A stretch of 64,000 bases of DNA from Torymus aiolomorphi (GCA_036365515.1 CM070876.1:128533894-128597893); one strand, 5' to 3'. Shown: positions 1-11,756, counted from the stretch's first letter. The notes: generated by a model not told the origin, from the letters alone. Translations and numbers: made by a program.

Positions 1-2
1 TA

Positions 3-3000
3 TCCCCCGACCAGCAACGAAATGTCAAAGAAAGAGCCATTGAACGATTGATTGCAGCAAGCTTACAGAGAAAAGACAACAAACACAAACAGCTTGAAAA
101 GTGTGAATCATTAAATATTCACAAGAATTGTCATGGCAATTATGTTAAAGAGTCAAAAATAAAGGCTGCGCAAAAAAAAGCTGTAACTTCTGAAGTAAGT
201 TCAAGGAGAGGTAGTATTAGCTTACGAAAATTTGACTTTAGTAAGTACTGTTTTTTTTGCGGAGAAGATGCGTCCGATGAGTATGAGGCCAAACGGAAGA
301 TTCAAACTAAAATGAATCTTTACAAAGTTCAACATGTTTTAAGCAATACTCTCCAAAATAATATTATGGAAAAAATTAATTCGCGATTAGAAAATAGTAA
401 TTTACAAGATATTCGTCAGGAAGAATATAGAAATCTTAAGAAACGCATAGAAAACGTAGATTTAGTGGAACGGGCCGCTCGTTACCATGATCATTGTCTT
501 AGGAAATTTTCAATTCTTAGACTTACTCAGCAGCCTAGCCGACCGATGAGCGAAGGTACATCCGAAGCTGTAGAGTATATAATATCTTATTTGTGCGAAT
601 GTAGTGAAGACGAATGCCAATTTTCGATTAAAGATATTTTAAGTGAATACAAAGGAGAAGTTCCTATGAAACTAGATACAATACAAAACAAATTATTAGA
701 ATATTTTGGTAGCACAATTACGATTTATAAAGTAAAAAATGATTTAGTGGTTTGTTTTGCATCTGTAAGAAATAAAATTCTCTCTGAGGAATGGTACAGA
801 AATAAAAACTCAGATGAAGATAAGGAGAGTGAAAGGATAATCGAGACATCGGCGAAATTAATTTTGAATGATATTAGATCAAAATATTACGACACAGCTA
901 ATTATCCTGCTCCCAATTGTTTTTTACATAACGTTCATGATGACATACCACGGTCGTTACGATTATTTTTAGATGTTTTAATTAAAAGTCACAAATGTTC
1001 AGAAAATTCTTATGTTATGTGGGATAAAAGAATTACAACACTTTGTCACATTATAATAAATTCAGTGAGACCTCGGTCATTTTTATCCCCTATATTGCTA
1101 GGCCTGTCATCGATGATGTATAAGAAACATGCTTCCAAAAATCTAATTGATTCGCTAGCGTATATTGGCTTGTGCGTTTCGTACTATAAAACGCAACTTT
1201 TCGAGTCCTCTATAGTTTGCGCAACTCCTGCCTCTGAAATATCGAGCAGTACGAAAATAGAGCGCCTGCGTCGTATTCCATCGGCAACTAATGTAGGCAC
1301 TTTTGGATTTGTTCCTTTAAAGAATTTTCAAAGAGGTATTCATGCAGGCCTTAAGAATATCAAAATTGAAGACTTCAATGGAACAAATCCAATTGTGAAC
1401 AATCAAGTGGAGGATTCTGATTTATTGTGGTTTTATGGTAATTACGTACGGCGGGAAAACATGAGCGGCTGGAATAGCTTTATGGAACTATGTACGCAAG
1501 TAAAACCATTTCACATATCAAGAATAATTCCGGTTCCATTTGTCAATGCACCGCCAAGTATTTTAACTGTTTTAATTGAAGCTAATAATAAATGCAAGAG
1601 CCAAGATCAAAAAAATGTTTTCGTCACTTTTGATCAACCTCTATATCAAAAGGCTAGAGAAATCATGGAGTGCTGTAAAGGAACTCAAAACGAAGCAAAG
1701 ATAAATAAAGTTATTGTCAGGCTCGGAGGGTTCCATATGCTCATGTCCTACCTTGGCGCAATAGGTTTTATAATGGAAGGTAGTGGATTAAACGACGCAT
1801 TTTGTGAACTTTATGCTGAAGTTTCAGCCGAAAAAGCACTAACTGGCCATGCCTATTCTAGAGCGATCCGGGGGAATATTTTAATTCAAAATGCTTTGGC
1901 GAATATTCTTTTTTCTTTGATCGATCTCTCAGATGAAGAAGTACTTGTTCTGAATAATTTGTTTAACCTCGTAGGAAAATCGGAGTTCCATACGTTGCTA
2001 AAAAATGATCAGTTCAAAGAAATAAAAAACAAGTTTATAAATAAATTAGAATCGATAAAAGAAAATGGCCCAACTGCACGATTATGGATTCTCTATTTTA
2101 ATATGGTTGATCTGGCTAAGCAATTTATTCAGGATGAAAGAAACGGAAATTGGTCTAAACATTTGCAGTGTGTCCAACACATGTTGCCTTATTTTCATGC
2201 CAGCGGCCATAATCTTTACGCTAAAAGCAGCCACCTATATTTGCAAGATATGAATAATCTTGAAAATATAATGGATGTTATGGAATATGACAAATTTAGT
2301 CGTTCAGGTTATTTTACCATAAGGCGAATTGAGAAGTTTCGATCTGGTACATGGTCGGACATGATTACAGAGCAAATGCTAATGAGACCAATGAAAGTTA
2401 GCGGTGGATTGACTCATGGACGTGGGATAACTGAAAGTACTTTATGTAAATGGATTCTGTCAACTATCGTTCTGATTGAAGTAACGGATGCTATGGAGCA
2501 ATTTTGTAACATCACTTACGTTACTTCGGATCAACACGTAGACGCAAGTAATTCGCAAATCACGAGAGATTTACAGGACTCCAAAAAGTTGACAGAATTT
2601 TTCAAAAATCATAACCCATTTCCCGTGACCGATAATATATTATCGATTAGCACTGGGATAATAGGTGATGATAAAATAAATTGTTACAAAGCATTAGAAA
2701 TTGGTTTGTCTTCAATGAACAGAATTATTGGTGGTGATTTTGGTTCGGTGAAATTTCACAAAAAGGACAAAGTGCTATCATTGAAAGCAGTAAATTCTTC
2801 TGTAAAAATTGATAACGAAGTCGTAACAATTGACCCAACTCTTATATTCCAGAGAATATCATTAAATATTCAAAACAAAACAGATATGCATAAGTTTTTA
2901 GAATATGAACTTGCTCCCTACCCTCTTTCTCTTTTTGACGAAGGCGGGATGCGAAAAGGAAGAAAATCATCATTCTATGATAATTTTTCGAAGATTTCTG

Positions 3001-3965
3001 GTGTATCTCGTGGTCCAAACGATTTTTATGTGGTTGATGGGGGTTTCCTTTTGCATAAAGTTCGGTGGGATACTAATAAATCCATAGACTTTATTATTAA
3101 ACAGTATGTTGATTACACAACCCATAATTACAGTCGAAATTCCAGCATAGTTTTCGATGGTTACCCAGAGGGTATAAATGTTAAAAGCACGAAAGCAGCC
3201 GAGAGGTCACGGAGAGAGAATAAAAATTTAGGCCGAGAAGTAGAATTCAATAGAGATACGATTATTACGATTTCGCAAGACAAATTTTTGAGCAGGAATA
3301 AAAATAAAAAAAAGTTAATTGAATTACTGTGCGAAGAGTTTGAAAAAGAAAAATGTAGTACAGTCGTAGCGGAAGAAGATGCTGATTTTCTGATTGTGAG
3401 TACTGCTGACAAATGCAGCGTAAGCGGTACAACTTGGATAATTGGAGAAGACATCGATTTATTGGTAATATTAACGCAGCACTCACCTATTAATACTATT
3501 TACTTTTTGAAACCTGGAAAAGGAAATGTGAATGATTGCATATATGACAGCAACAGTTTTAAATATTTGAAAGTAAAAAATTTAATAGGTTTCCTGCATG
3601 CTTTCACAGGTTGTGATACAACGTCTTGTTTTTTCAAACAAGGCAAAAACAAATTAATAAAGACGCTTTCCGATGATGTAGTTCTACAGCAAAAAGCACA
3701 GCATTTCTACGATCCCTACGTCACTCCTGATGTTTTAGCTTCGAGTGCTAACGATATAGTTAGCCAAATGTATGGCACCAAGAAAGATAAAAAGACTCTA
3801 CATGAGCGGCGGTTTTTTAACTTTCAAAAATCAGCTTTGAAAGGTAGTTTGAAATTAGAAAATTTGCCACCGACTGAAGGTGCTACTAAGCAGCACGCAT
3901 ACAGATCGTACCTACAATTACAACAGTGGCTTGGTTATAAAAAGGATCCAACAGCGTGGGGTTGA
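3..3965 (+). CDS. Academ-like DNA transposon protein with FEN1/XPG-type nuclease domain (5' end outside window)
   Basis: The frame is open from base 3, so the true start lies upstream; the first ATG-like point inside the window is not a start. Residue numbers here count from base 48. An N-terminal zinc-finger-like part has CFFC (68-71) and a YHDHC motif near 147-150. The middle holds a conserved block beginning GGFHMLMSYLGAIGF, typical of a large family of animal transposon proteins. The C-terminal third reads like a FEN1/XPG nuclease: VFDG with D1037 followed by a basic stretch, acidic AEEDAD (1108-1113), GEDID with D1135 and D1137, and TGCDTTS with D1190. Spacing of the last acidic sites (24 and 53 residues) is close to that in FEN1. 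An XPG-type nuclease together with a terminal Cys-rich finger is the known hallmark of the Academ superfamily, so I assign it there by inference. A TGA ends this reading frame before the Cys-rich tail, so the copy may be recently inactivated. Confidence 0.72.
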   Translation, partial: SPDQQRNVKERAIERLIAASLQRKDNKHKQLEKCESLNIHKNCHGNYVKESKIKAAQKKAVTSEVSSRRGSISLRKFDFSKYCFFCGEDASDEYEAKRKIQTKMNLYKVQHVLSNTLQNNIMEKINSRLENSNLQDIRQEEYRNLKKRIENVDLVERAARYHDHCLRKFSILRLTQQPSRPMSEGTSEAVEYIISYLCECSEDECQFSIKDILSEYKGEVPMKLDTIQNKLLEYFGSTITIYKVKNDLVVCFASVRNKILSEEWYRNKNSDEDKESERIIETSAKLILNDIRSKYYDTANYPAPNCFLHNVHDDIPRSLRLFLDVLIKSHKCSENSYVMWDKRITTLCHIIINSVRPRSFLSPILLGLSSMMYKKHASKNLIDSLAYIGLCVSYYKTQLFESSIVCATPASEISSSTKIERLRRIPSATNVGTFGFVPLKNFQRGIHAGLKNIKIEDFNGTNPIVNNQVEDSDLLWFYGNYVRRENMSGWNSFMELCTQVKPFHISRIIPVPFVNAPPSILTVLIEANNKCKSQDQKNVFVTFDQPLYQKAREIMECCKGTQNEAKINKVIVRLGGFHMLMSYLGAIGFIMEGSGLNDAFCELYAEVSAEKALTGHAYSRAIRGNILIQNALANILFSLIDLSDEEVLVLNNLFNLVGKSEFHTLLKNDQFKEIKNKFINKLESIKENGPTARLWILYFNMVDLAKQFIQDERNGNWSKHLQCVQHMLPYFHASGHNLYAKSSHLYLQDMNNLENIMDVMEYDKFSRSGYFTIRRIEKFRSGTWSDMITEQMLMRPMKVSGGLTHGRGITESTLCKWILSTIVLIEVTDAMEQFCNITYVTSDQHVDASNSQITRDLQDSKKLTEFFKNHNPFPVTDNILSISTGIIGDDKINCYKALEIGLSSMNRIIGGDFGSVKFHKKDKVLSLKAVNSSVKIDNEVVTIDPTLIFQRISLNIQNKTDMHKFLEYELAPYPLSLFDEGGMRKGRKSSFYDNFSKISGVSRGPNDFYVVDGGFLLHKVRWDTNKSIDFIIKQYVDYTTHNYSRNSSIVFDGYPEGINVKSTKAAERSRRENKNLGREVEFNRDTIITISQDKFLSRNKNKKKLIELLCEEFEKEKCSTVVAEEDADFLIVSTADKCSVSGTTWIIGEDIDLLVILTQHSPINTIYFLKPGKGNVNDCIYDSNSFKYLKVKNLIGFLHAFTGCDTTSCFFKQGKNKLIKTLSDDVVLQQKAQHFYDPYVTPDVLASSANDIVSQMYGTKKDKKTLHERRFFNFQKSALKGSLKLENLPPTEGATKQHAYRSYLQLQQWLGYKKDPTAWG

Positions 3966-4400
3966 AAAGAGCGACAAAATGTCATCTACCCAGTGCACAC
4001 GCTGGAACCGCTTATTCCCGATGAGCTACTGAGTAAAATTAGTTGTAGGTGCGAGACGGGATACAAAAAGAAAACATGCAGTTGTCGTAAATATGGGCTG
4101 CGATGATCTCAAATATGCTCGTCATGTCATGGTGATAGTTGCACGAACGTCGAAGAAACCACGATAGACGACAACACAGACATCGGTATTAATGATGATA
4201 CGCAAGACGAAGAGTTGATTTTCGAAAAAATGATGCAAATGCCGATGCAAGATGATACTCAACATGTAGACGAAGAAGAAAACGAAGAAACAGAAGAAGA
4301 AGAAGAAGAAGAAGAAGAACACGCTTCACAAATACACACAGATGCATCACACACGAAAAGCGAAAAATGCCAATACAATAGACATTTGTATGTTGAATAA
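3966..4400 (+). pseudogene. Cys-rich C-terminal tail of the Academ-like protein, read in the same frame after a TGA
   Basis: Directly after the TGA at 3963-3965 the same frame stays coding-like. It gives a PVHTLEPLIP segment, then a Cys-rich finger (CRCETGYKKKTCSCRKYGL, then CSSCHGDSC), then an acidic tail rich in Glu. A second in-frame TGA at 4104-4106 falls where the finger pattern of this family has a Cys. One further expected Cys is Tyr (in CETGY). Two nonsense codons plus a lost Cys in an otherwise preserved frame point to a young pseudogene. No frameshift is needed to reach the stop at 4398-4400. Confidence 0.68.
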
Positions 4401-6365
4401 AATTTTTTTTAAAGTTAATATATTATTTTTTATTATTTAATAAACTAATAATACGTACCCAACCACACATATATAATTAATTAATTATTTATTTCTGAAA
4501 AAAAACATTAAAAAGTTAATTAAAATAATTATTGTCAATTAAGTATTGTTAAATAAACTTTTTCGGGGAAATAAGTAGGCCAGATGTTATTATTTTCGCG
4601 AGCCATCCCAAATTAAAAAAATGAAGTGTTTATGTCAATAAGTTACCGAGATATAAAAAATTTTTCGAGCGCGTCGGATTTGAAGTTCCTATGTTCAGTT
4701 TTTTTCGCGTGACACTGTAGCCTTCTCCATTTTTGACCCGCACCTTTGTGATTATTTATAACAATGTACTTTTGCAATTAATGTGACGCAATATTTTTTT
4801 TATGCGAGTACAACTATTAATTCGATTTTTCGCGCCTGTCTCGTTTCTTAATATTAATAATTGAAGACACGGCGATTTTTACAAAAAAAAAAATTATCTC
4901 GGCTTCTAGAGCACTTAGAGAGTTCGTAGGGACGTTGAAATTTGGGGAAAAATGCGAGTTTTCCAACGAACCTACTGTTGTTTATCTCCGACAAATACAG
5001 GAGTCGCAATTGCTTTTATTTATAACAAAAAAAAATGACTTTTTTTTATTTTGCTATTTTTAATAACTAAATTTGAAATAATTGCTTAGCTATTCATTGT
5101 TCATGAAAGTAGAGATGTTAAACTTTCAAAATCCGTTTACTGCATCCTCGTACGACGTCCCACGGCTTGGGAAAAATCGCGCAAAAATGACCAAAATTTA
5201 ATAAATAAATGGAATTATGCAAAAACTATTGAATATTTTTAGCTAAAATTTTAACTGCTTATTAAGTACTATAAGAGCTATACTAAAGCGAGTTATCAAG
5301 CACCTAGCAAATTTTTAAACGGAGTTATAAACAATCGTTAAAATGGCTATTTTCAGCGGTTTTTTGCGATTTGCAGATAAACAAATTAACTAAATGTAAA
5401 TCTGTAAATTGCGTTTGATAGATCTTTTCAATATCTACAAAGTTTAGATTTAACTTTTTTCTGTAAAGTCAGTAGTTTTTCTTCTGTCGTCAAAAAACTG
5501 ACGTTTCGATCATTAATTCATTATTTAAAAAATGATCCTGACATAATTTTTGGACGCACTCACCGGATCATTGTACCTGTTGGTGCCCCCCCCCCCCCCC
5601 CGACCAGAATCCGCTCGCAAGCCTCTAGTTACAGTTAAGTCTGAAAAGGAGCTAAAATAATCTAATTTGACTGGCCTATGCAGCGTATCCACAATGCAAG
5701 CTCTTGCGAATAGTAGACATTTACGCCGTCATATTGGGCGCACAGGCCGCTCAAACTGAACAATCAGCACGGCCGAAAAAACACGTCATCATCCCACTAT
5801 TTCGTAAGTTTATAGGATTACAATAAGATAAGTATACTAATTTTCTTATTTTACAATAAAACTTTTAATAATAAACATTATAACAAACTGATTTTTTATA
5901 ATACAGCTTATCTAAGCTGTATCATATGCTTATCAAACAAATAAGTCTATACTATTTTGATCGTATTTGCGGGTTGAACTACATACATGGCATCATCTAT
6001 TTTAAAACAATAACATACATTGACAATATTTTTAATATTTATCACATCGAAATCATTGGCGACTTTACACAGGAATATTGTTGGTATACGCGATTCGTTA
6101 ATCGGGCAGGTGAATGCCTCGTTAACAATGCACTTCTTAATAATTGCGTATGTTACACAGTCATCATAACATTGATTGTACGGTGACTCGCATAAACAGT
6201 TACATATAGTAATAAAGTGATATTATAACACCGACATGAGTACCGACATCTAAAATATACTCCATGCATGATGAATTGCTCGTCTTATTTCCTGCATACA
6301 TTTTGGTTTCAAAATACAATCCATTTTCTAAAATCTTTTGAAATATATGACATTTATTTTCATTG
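4401..6365. other. AT-rich stretch without recognisable gene
   Basis: No convincing coding region was seen on either strand. A pure C run lies at 5586-5601. The DNA between about 4560 and 5560 reads like decayed repeat sequence (many short A/T runs), but I found no terminal repeats or protein remnants. The 86-codon frame near 5926 has no family signature and is treated as chance. Confidence 0.5.
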
Positions 6366-6765
6366 TAACGCGTGCGCGAGTTAGGTAATTCGAGATTCGA
6401 ATTACCCGCGCCGAGCAGGCATGCTTACTGGGGGCGCGAGCATCCCGACTGGATTAGAACGGTCTCGCGACGCGCAATATGCCTGTTGCGTACCCACGAA
6501 GCTTCTACGGCTTTATGCGAGTCACGGCAGCCATCTTCGTGTCTGCCATCGTGCCGTGAACTTCTCTCCAGCGTGACTCTCGAAAGTTACCTCGTCCGCG
6601 CCGTCCTCCCTTTTTATAGTTACCGCGAGTGTAGTGGAGGCGCCGAGCATCGTGTATGCGTGTGAAAGAGAGACAGAGAGAGAGAGCGATCCCGAGCCGC
6701 GTGAGCCACACGAGACAGCGAGCGAGGAGCCGGCAGCCAGCCCGCCTGCCGACCCGATACAGCGA

Positions 6766-6877
<112 letters not shown>

Positions 6878-7009
6878 AACTACTGTGCGAGCGAGAGAGA
6901 GAGAGAGCAACTACTGTGCGAGCGAGAGAGAGCGAGAGAGAGCCGAGTGCACCGGCTGCTCCTTCGAAAAGTAAGTCTTATACTCTGATCTCTCGCGTTA
7001 AATGTAAAG

Positions 7010-7037
7010 GTTTGCACGGAAATCGCCCCGTGCAAAC
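7010..7037. other. Perfect 10-bp inverted repeat
   Basis: GTTTGCACGG and its exact complement CCGTGCAAAC are separated by 8 bases. It could be a stem-loop in a transcript or a dyad protein site. Function unknown. Confidence 0.5.
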
Positions 7038-7455
7038 TTTCTGTGCCGTGTACGCGCGGGTGTGTGTCAGCACGCCGTACTTTAATACCGCGCGCGAGAG
7101 TAGCAGCTTCGCCGTGCACCGTATCGTTCGCGCGTTTGAATATTAACTGTCGCGCGCGAACCAACTCATTGTTTTAATCAGTACGTGCGTTGTGGTTGTA
7201 TTTATTAGTGATTTTAATATACTGTGATATCTAGTTTCTCGTCGCGTTGTTCATTACAACCTGTCCTTCTCCCGGATACCGCCGCCTCCGCGGGAAAACG
7301 ACTCCGCCGGTCGTTTCCATATCTGAGCGTAGCGGCCGCGCGCTTTGCTCTTCGAGCGTGCGCTTTTCACTCAGCGATCCAATTAGTTAGAAAGCGAAGT
7401 TTGCGTGCGATCTTCGCGTTGTTTTCGGGATTCCAGGAGCAGATCCCAGGGCAAG

Positions 7456-9450
7456 TCATTTTAGTCTGACACCCGCGGCACCGTGTTTTAGGGCATCGCT
7501 GACCTGTGACTTTTTGGGATTTTCCCCCACTAGCCATCCCGTTACATCATCATATGCAACATTTTTAAGTCTTAGAATATCCGCAATAAAATCAGAAATA
7601 ATAACTAGTTTTTTATAGACTCCCACTGCGTACGTTTTTTCAAATAAATGATTTGTTTTATATTGTCGAGTACCAGAAATGCGTTTGATGAATTCAGATG
7701 CTTCACTTTCGGGCTGTAATAATTTTAATTTTAATTCTTCTAGATATAAATATGTGTATACCGCTAAGCAAACTTGAAGTTCTGCATATCTAGTTCCGTG
7801 AATATATCCTTTTAATATCCCATTTAAATTTTCAAAATTATTACATGACATAATCCAAAGAGGGCCGAACTTTTTCTCATCGTCAGCTAAGTGCAAAAGC
7901 AAATGTACATTACATGTTTGACTTTTTTCGCCATATAAATTTTCGAATCGCATTACATACTCGGTTAAAATACGTCTCGCTTTATCGACTGTTATTTGCG
8001 AGATACTTGAGAAATTTAATAATGTTACTGCATGAACTAGAAGAACATGGTGTTCAAAATATCGTTTACACATAAAATCCTCTAGAAGAGGTAAACTATA
8101 AACTAATAAAAAAAACTTGAAGTTCTGTAGCTTTCCAGTAAGAAAATTCGCTTACTCTTCTTGGAATTCTAGGAAGGAAGGAAGGAAGGAAGGAAGGAAG
8201 AGTAAGAGCTTTAATTTTACTATCAATAATACCTATAAAAGAAAATAAAGAAGATGGATGCGTTCGATTTTCAAAGAAAAACCAAAACGATATTAATTTT
8301 TTGTTTACACCTTGAAAAAACGCAATGCAATTCGTCAACCGCTGTGGATTTTACGTAGTCGTAAGCTAACTTGCTTAAACCGGTCGGACCTTTAACACCT
8401 AATATCGGAGCATTTGAATAATGCGCCTCTCTAGCCAGTAGTATCGATTCATTAGTTGTACGCAAATCAAAATTTTCAATAAATGGGTATATCTGCACTT
8501 TATCTACTGTCCTAGTTTTGATTTTGCAATTGAGATAACCATATGTTGCATTATATTGCTGGATATTCATAAATAACGCCTTTGCGCATAAATCGCAGGT
8601 ACCGCTAATTACAATACCTCTTACCCGAATTGTATTCAAATTTGGCAATGCGAACTCTACGCCATTGTATAATTTCTTTTAAGTCATTTAAAAAAGACTT
8701 CATGAAAAGATTCGGGCATGGTTTCATCTTCCCAAACCACAAACCCGCTAAAATAATATTTCCTTTTAGAACTCTTACTTTGTACGGCAATTCATTAATC
8801 ATTAAGAAAAATGGTCAGATACTCATTTTTGAAGACTTCTATAATGGTACTCCATCCGTGTTCCAAGTAAATGTTATTTTATCGTCATAATTATTAATAT
8901 CTTCAGGTAATGATTTATAAATAGTGCCATCATACAAGTCTTCATAGTTATTATCATTTTCCTTTTGGCGTTCGTTTGGATGATTTAATTTTTCTGCAAA
9001 TTCCGGTTTCTTATTTTTATAAGATTTTTATGTTTTTACATTCTAATTGTTTTAAAATAGGTATCTCTAAAAAATAACTGATATTGTTCCTTTGATTGCA
9101 ATGCTGACAAAATATGTTGTCTAATTTTCTTAAGCAATTTCCGCAAAAGTAATGTCTAACCGTGAGCGGATATGAATTTGCAAATATTTTTTTAAATTTA
9201 TATAATTATTTGACACAGCGGTTGGGCTATGTGCAATGCAAATCAATTAACTGTAATATGGCCGATAATAATACGCCTGGGATTCGGAAACACATCGCAA
9301 CGGTTAAAAAAGCTAAAACGCTTTCTCCGATGGTTATTGGTGCTCCTGGATATACCGGCTCGCGAAGTTCATCATTGTCTTCATTTTTACTTTCTGAATC
9401 AGATTCGTCCTCAGATTCGTCCTCAGATTCATCGTCTGATCAAGTAGGAT
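7456..9450 (-). pseudogene. CACTA/EnSpm (Tnp2-type) transposase, decayed
   Basis: Read on the minus strand from about 9450 down, fragments appear in family order. First is an acidic Ser/Asp/Glu segment followed by PGAPITIGESVLAFLTVA. Then a zinc-ribbon-like HYFCGNCLRKL...CQHC (about 9150-9035). Then TWNTDGVPL and MINELPYKVRVLKG...NIILAGLWFGKMKP (about 8880-8700). Then a GTCDLC...GVKGPTGLS segment ending in a DELHCVF block (8590-8290). Then an RIPRRVSEFSYWKATELQ piece (about 8165-8110). Last is the C-terminal part with NVHLLLHL, GPLWIMSCNNFENLNG and YIHGTR (8073-7500). These match the insect Tnp2/EnSpm transposase family. The copy has several frameshifts and stops (for example a TGA where the family has Trp in SI-W-PFF), so it is inactive. 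A GGAA tetranucleotide expansion lies inside the coding region. Confidence 0.75.
8170..8200. repeat. (GGAA)n expansion inside the Tnp2-type pseudogene
   Basis: Seven near-perfect GGAA units. On the coding strand they add Leu-Pro-Ser-Phe repeats between conserved blocks, most likely after the gene died. Confidence 0.8.
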
Positions 9451-9583
9451 TCGTGATTTTCTCTCCGGATAAACTTTCTTCGTAATCGCTTTCCGTATAT
9501 TCAGAACGCTTTATAATATTATATTATTATATTAGTTAAATTTTCCACTATTTAATTATCTATATATATAATTTTTCAAAATA

Positions 9584-9735
9584 ACAGACATCTCTCCCTC
9601 CCTCCCTCTCTCTCTCCCTACCTGTCTCCCTCCCATCCCGTCTCACTCTCTCCTCCCCTCCCAGCCCTCTCTCCATTCATCTCTCCCTCACTCACTCCCC
9701 CGTCACCACTCTTTCCCACACTCTCTCTCTAACAA
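9584..9735. repeat. Pyrimidine-rich low-complexity tract
   Basis: The plus strand is almost entirely C and T, with CTCTCCCT-like units and no strict period. It separates the Tnp2-type pseudogene from the Penelope-like element. Confidence 0.7.
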
Positions 9736-9809
9736 GTGCACAAAATATGCGTATTTAAGACAAAGTATTATTTATCTAAGATCCAACACATTATTTATCT
9801 AAGATCATT

Positions 9810-11143
9810 TACAACGAATTAAAAAATTGTATTCCGAAACCGCTTTCTCATATTAATAAAGTTTCGAGATGAAAGATAAAATCAGTAAAATTATAATACC
9901 CAGTACATATGTACTTCTATCTTTGGACGTTTGCTCTCTGTTTACAAATATACCGTGCGATTTAGTATTAGAAAGCATAGACAGACGTTACACACATATT
10001 CACAATAAATGCAAAATTCCTTTTCATGAGATTCGGAATATAGTCTGTTTTTTATTTGACAACACATATTTCAATTTCAACAATAGAACTTATAAACAAA
10101 TATTTGGCACACCTATGGGTTCTCCTATCTCACCATTATTCGCTGACATGGTTATGGAAGATTTAGAAACAGACTGCTTGCGCGAATTAAAAATTACACA
10201 CGATTGTATTCCGCTCTTTTACTTTAGATATGTAGACGACACAATTTTATGTATAAAAAGCGATCAAGTTGATACAGTTCTACAAGTGTTTAACAAGTAT
10301 AATACTCATCTTAAATTTACATTCGAATCTGAAATAGATAATAGTATAAATTTTTTAGATCTCAGTCTTACGAGAAAAAACAATCAAATTTGGACTAACT
10401 GGTATCAAAAAACAACAGCATCATCGAGACTGTTAAATTATAATTCTAACCACACCATACAACAAAAAATAAAGATCGTTGCGAACCTGGTGGATAGAGC
10501 AATTCTTTTATCCGATACTTGTTTTCATGACGCGAATATACACAAAATTACAGAACTTCTCTTATGTAACGATTATCCTTCCGAATTTATAAACATACAC
10601 ATACGAAATAGACTTCGAAAACTCAAATATCACAATAAAAAGACTAATAATGAGAACCGTCCACTAACTACAATCTCCATTCCATATAATAATACCTTTT
10701 ATAAAAAATGTTCGTATATTTTAAACAAATATAACATCCGCACAGTACCTTTGATCAACAAAAAATTGAACAATATAATTAAATTAGGAAAGGATAAAAT
10801 AGAAAAATCAGAAACATGTGGCGTAGTCTATAAGATAAATTGTATGTCTTGTACATCGACTTATATTGGCGAAACTAAGCGAATGTTAAAAAATAGGATT
10901 AAAGAACATGAAAGAGATAAGAATAACAAATCAGTGATAGCAACACACCAAAGAACTATGAAACACATCGTTGACTGGAAAAACATCCAAATTTTAGACA
11001 GGGAAAACAATTACACGAAACGAATTATTTCCGAAATGTTACATATTAATTTAAATCATAACACTATAAATAGAATAGAAGATACACAAAATTTGAATAA
11101 TATATACAAAAAGCTGTTAAGAACGTTACATTTAAAAAGGTAA
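9810..11143 (+). pseudogene. Penelope-like element A: reverse transcriptase plus GIY-YIG endonuclease, 5'-truncated
   Basis: The 424-codon open frame from 9869 carries LSLDVCSLFTNIP (the RT motif A region), GTPMGSPISPLFADMVMEDLE, the catalytic YFRYVDD, and FLDLSL. The C-terminal part has CGVVYKINCMSC and TYIGETKRMLKNRIKEHER, a GIY-YIG endonuclease. This pairing defines Penelope-like retroelements. Compared with the full-length copy at 59.7-62.4 kb, about the first 330 residues are missing. Further homologous sequence is readable upstream (about 9810-9860) only after a one-base frame slip near 9861, so 9869 is not an authentic start. The 3' region carries the hammerhead-like motif listed separately. 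Downstream of the break point on the left, unrelated short repeats (ATTTATCTAAGATC twice) begin. Confidence 0.85.
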
Positions 11144-11340
11144 ACAAGCGTGATTATATATAAACCCCAGCGAAGCGTGTATTATGTTCTGCATACCATC
11201 TCGACTCTACTGGTATCTTACCAGTATCGATGTAGCTATTTATAGGTAAAGGTTTTTGCATAGATTGTGTTTAATTTATTTGACTAGTTTTTTATTTTTA
11301 TTTTTGTATGTGTTTTAACTCTATATATTTTTAATAAAGC

Positions 11341-11371
11341 CTGAAGAGGTCAGGGAACTTCCTGACGAAAC
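11341..11371 (+). ncRNA. Hammerhead-like RNA motif of Penelope-like element A
   Basis: CTGAAGA at 11341-11347 is followed by one G. Then comes a perfect 6-bp stem (GTCAGG with CCTGAC, loop GAACTT), then GAAAC. CUGANGA...stem II...GAAA is the hammerhead ribozyme core, and Penelope-like elements are known to carry such motifs. One extra base between CUGANGA and the stem departs from the textbook core. Stems I and III were not fully resolved, so catalytic activity is uncertain. Confidence 0.55.
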
Positions 11372-11548
11372 GTTGCAATCTAGTATTCAAGATTGTTTTC
11401 AAATTTATTTCTGGGAATTGGCCCTCACGAGGATCCTCACAACATTTAAATTATTAAACATGGAGGGTGCCACTCAACATAATATTAAGACAAAGTAGAT
11501 CGTTCCCACACGGAAAAGCGTGCCTATAGCTCTAGGCCGTGCTTATAG

Positions 11549-11756
11549 TCAAGCTCGCTGCCTGTGCTCCCTCCACTGCGAAAGAGCGCGCAGGCACTGG
11601 CCCGCCGGTGCCTGTCAGCTCTCCATGCCGAGCTTGCGATCATCGAAAAACGGGATGATTGCAAGCTCGGCTCGAAGGGCTGACAGGCACCGGCAGGCCA
11701 GTGTCTGCGCGCTCTTTCACAATGGAGGGAGCACAGGCAGCGAGCTTGACTTGGCT
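11549..11756. repeat. 208-bp hairpin element (inverted repeat arms about 100 bp)
   Basis: The sequence starting GTCAAGCTCGCTGCCTGTG returns as its complement at the right end, with about 90-95% arm identity by eye and a short centre near 11648. Because the arms are complementary, both strands show the same spurious peptide. It looks like a small non-autonomous foldback element. GC content is far above the flanks. Confidence 0.85.

Noticed and set aside
4104..4106. TGA read as selenocysteine at a conserved Cys
   Set aside because: A first TGA lies upstream at a non-Cys position and the likely host group lacks the machinery. Mutation is simpler. Kept only as a low-interest check.
5926..6186. 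86-codon plus-strand frame
   Set aside because: AT-rich random-looking composition, no homology recalled, no splice or promoter context.
9162..9485. Plus-strand 107-codon frame ending in Ser-Asp repeats
   Set aside because: The opposite strand carries the conserved Tnp2 N-terminal block (PGAPITIGESVL), so this is a shadow frame.
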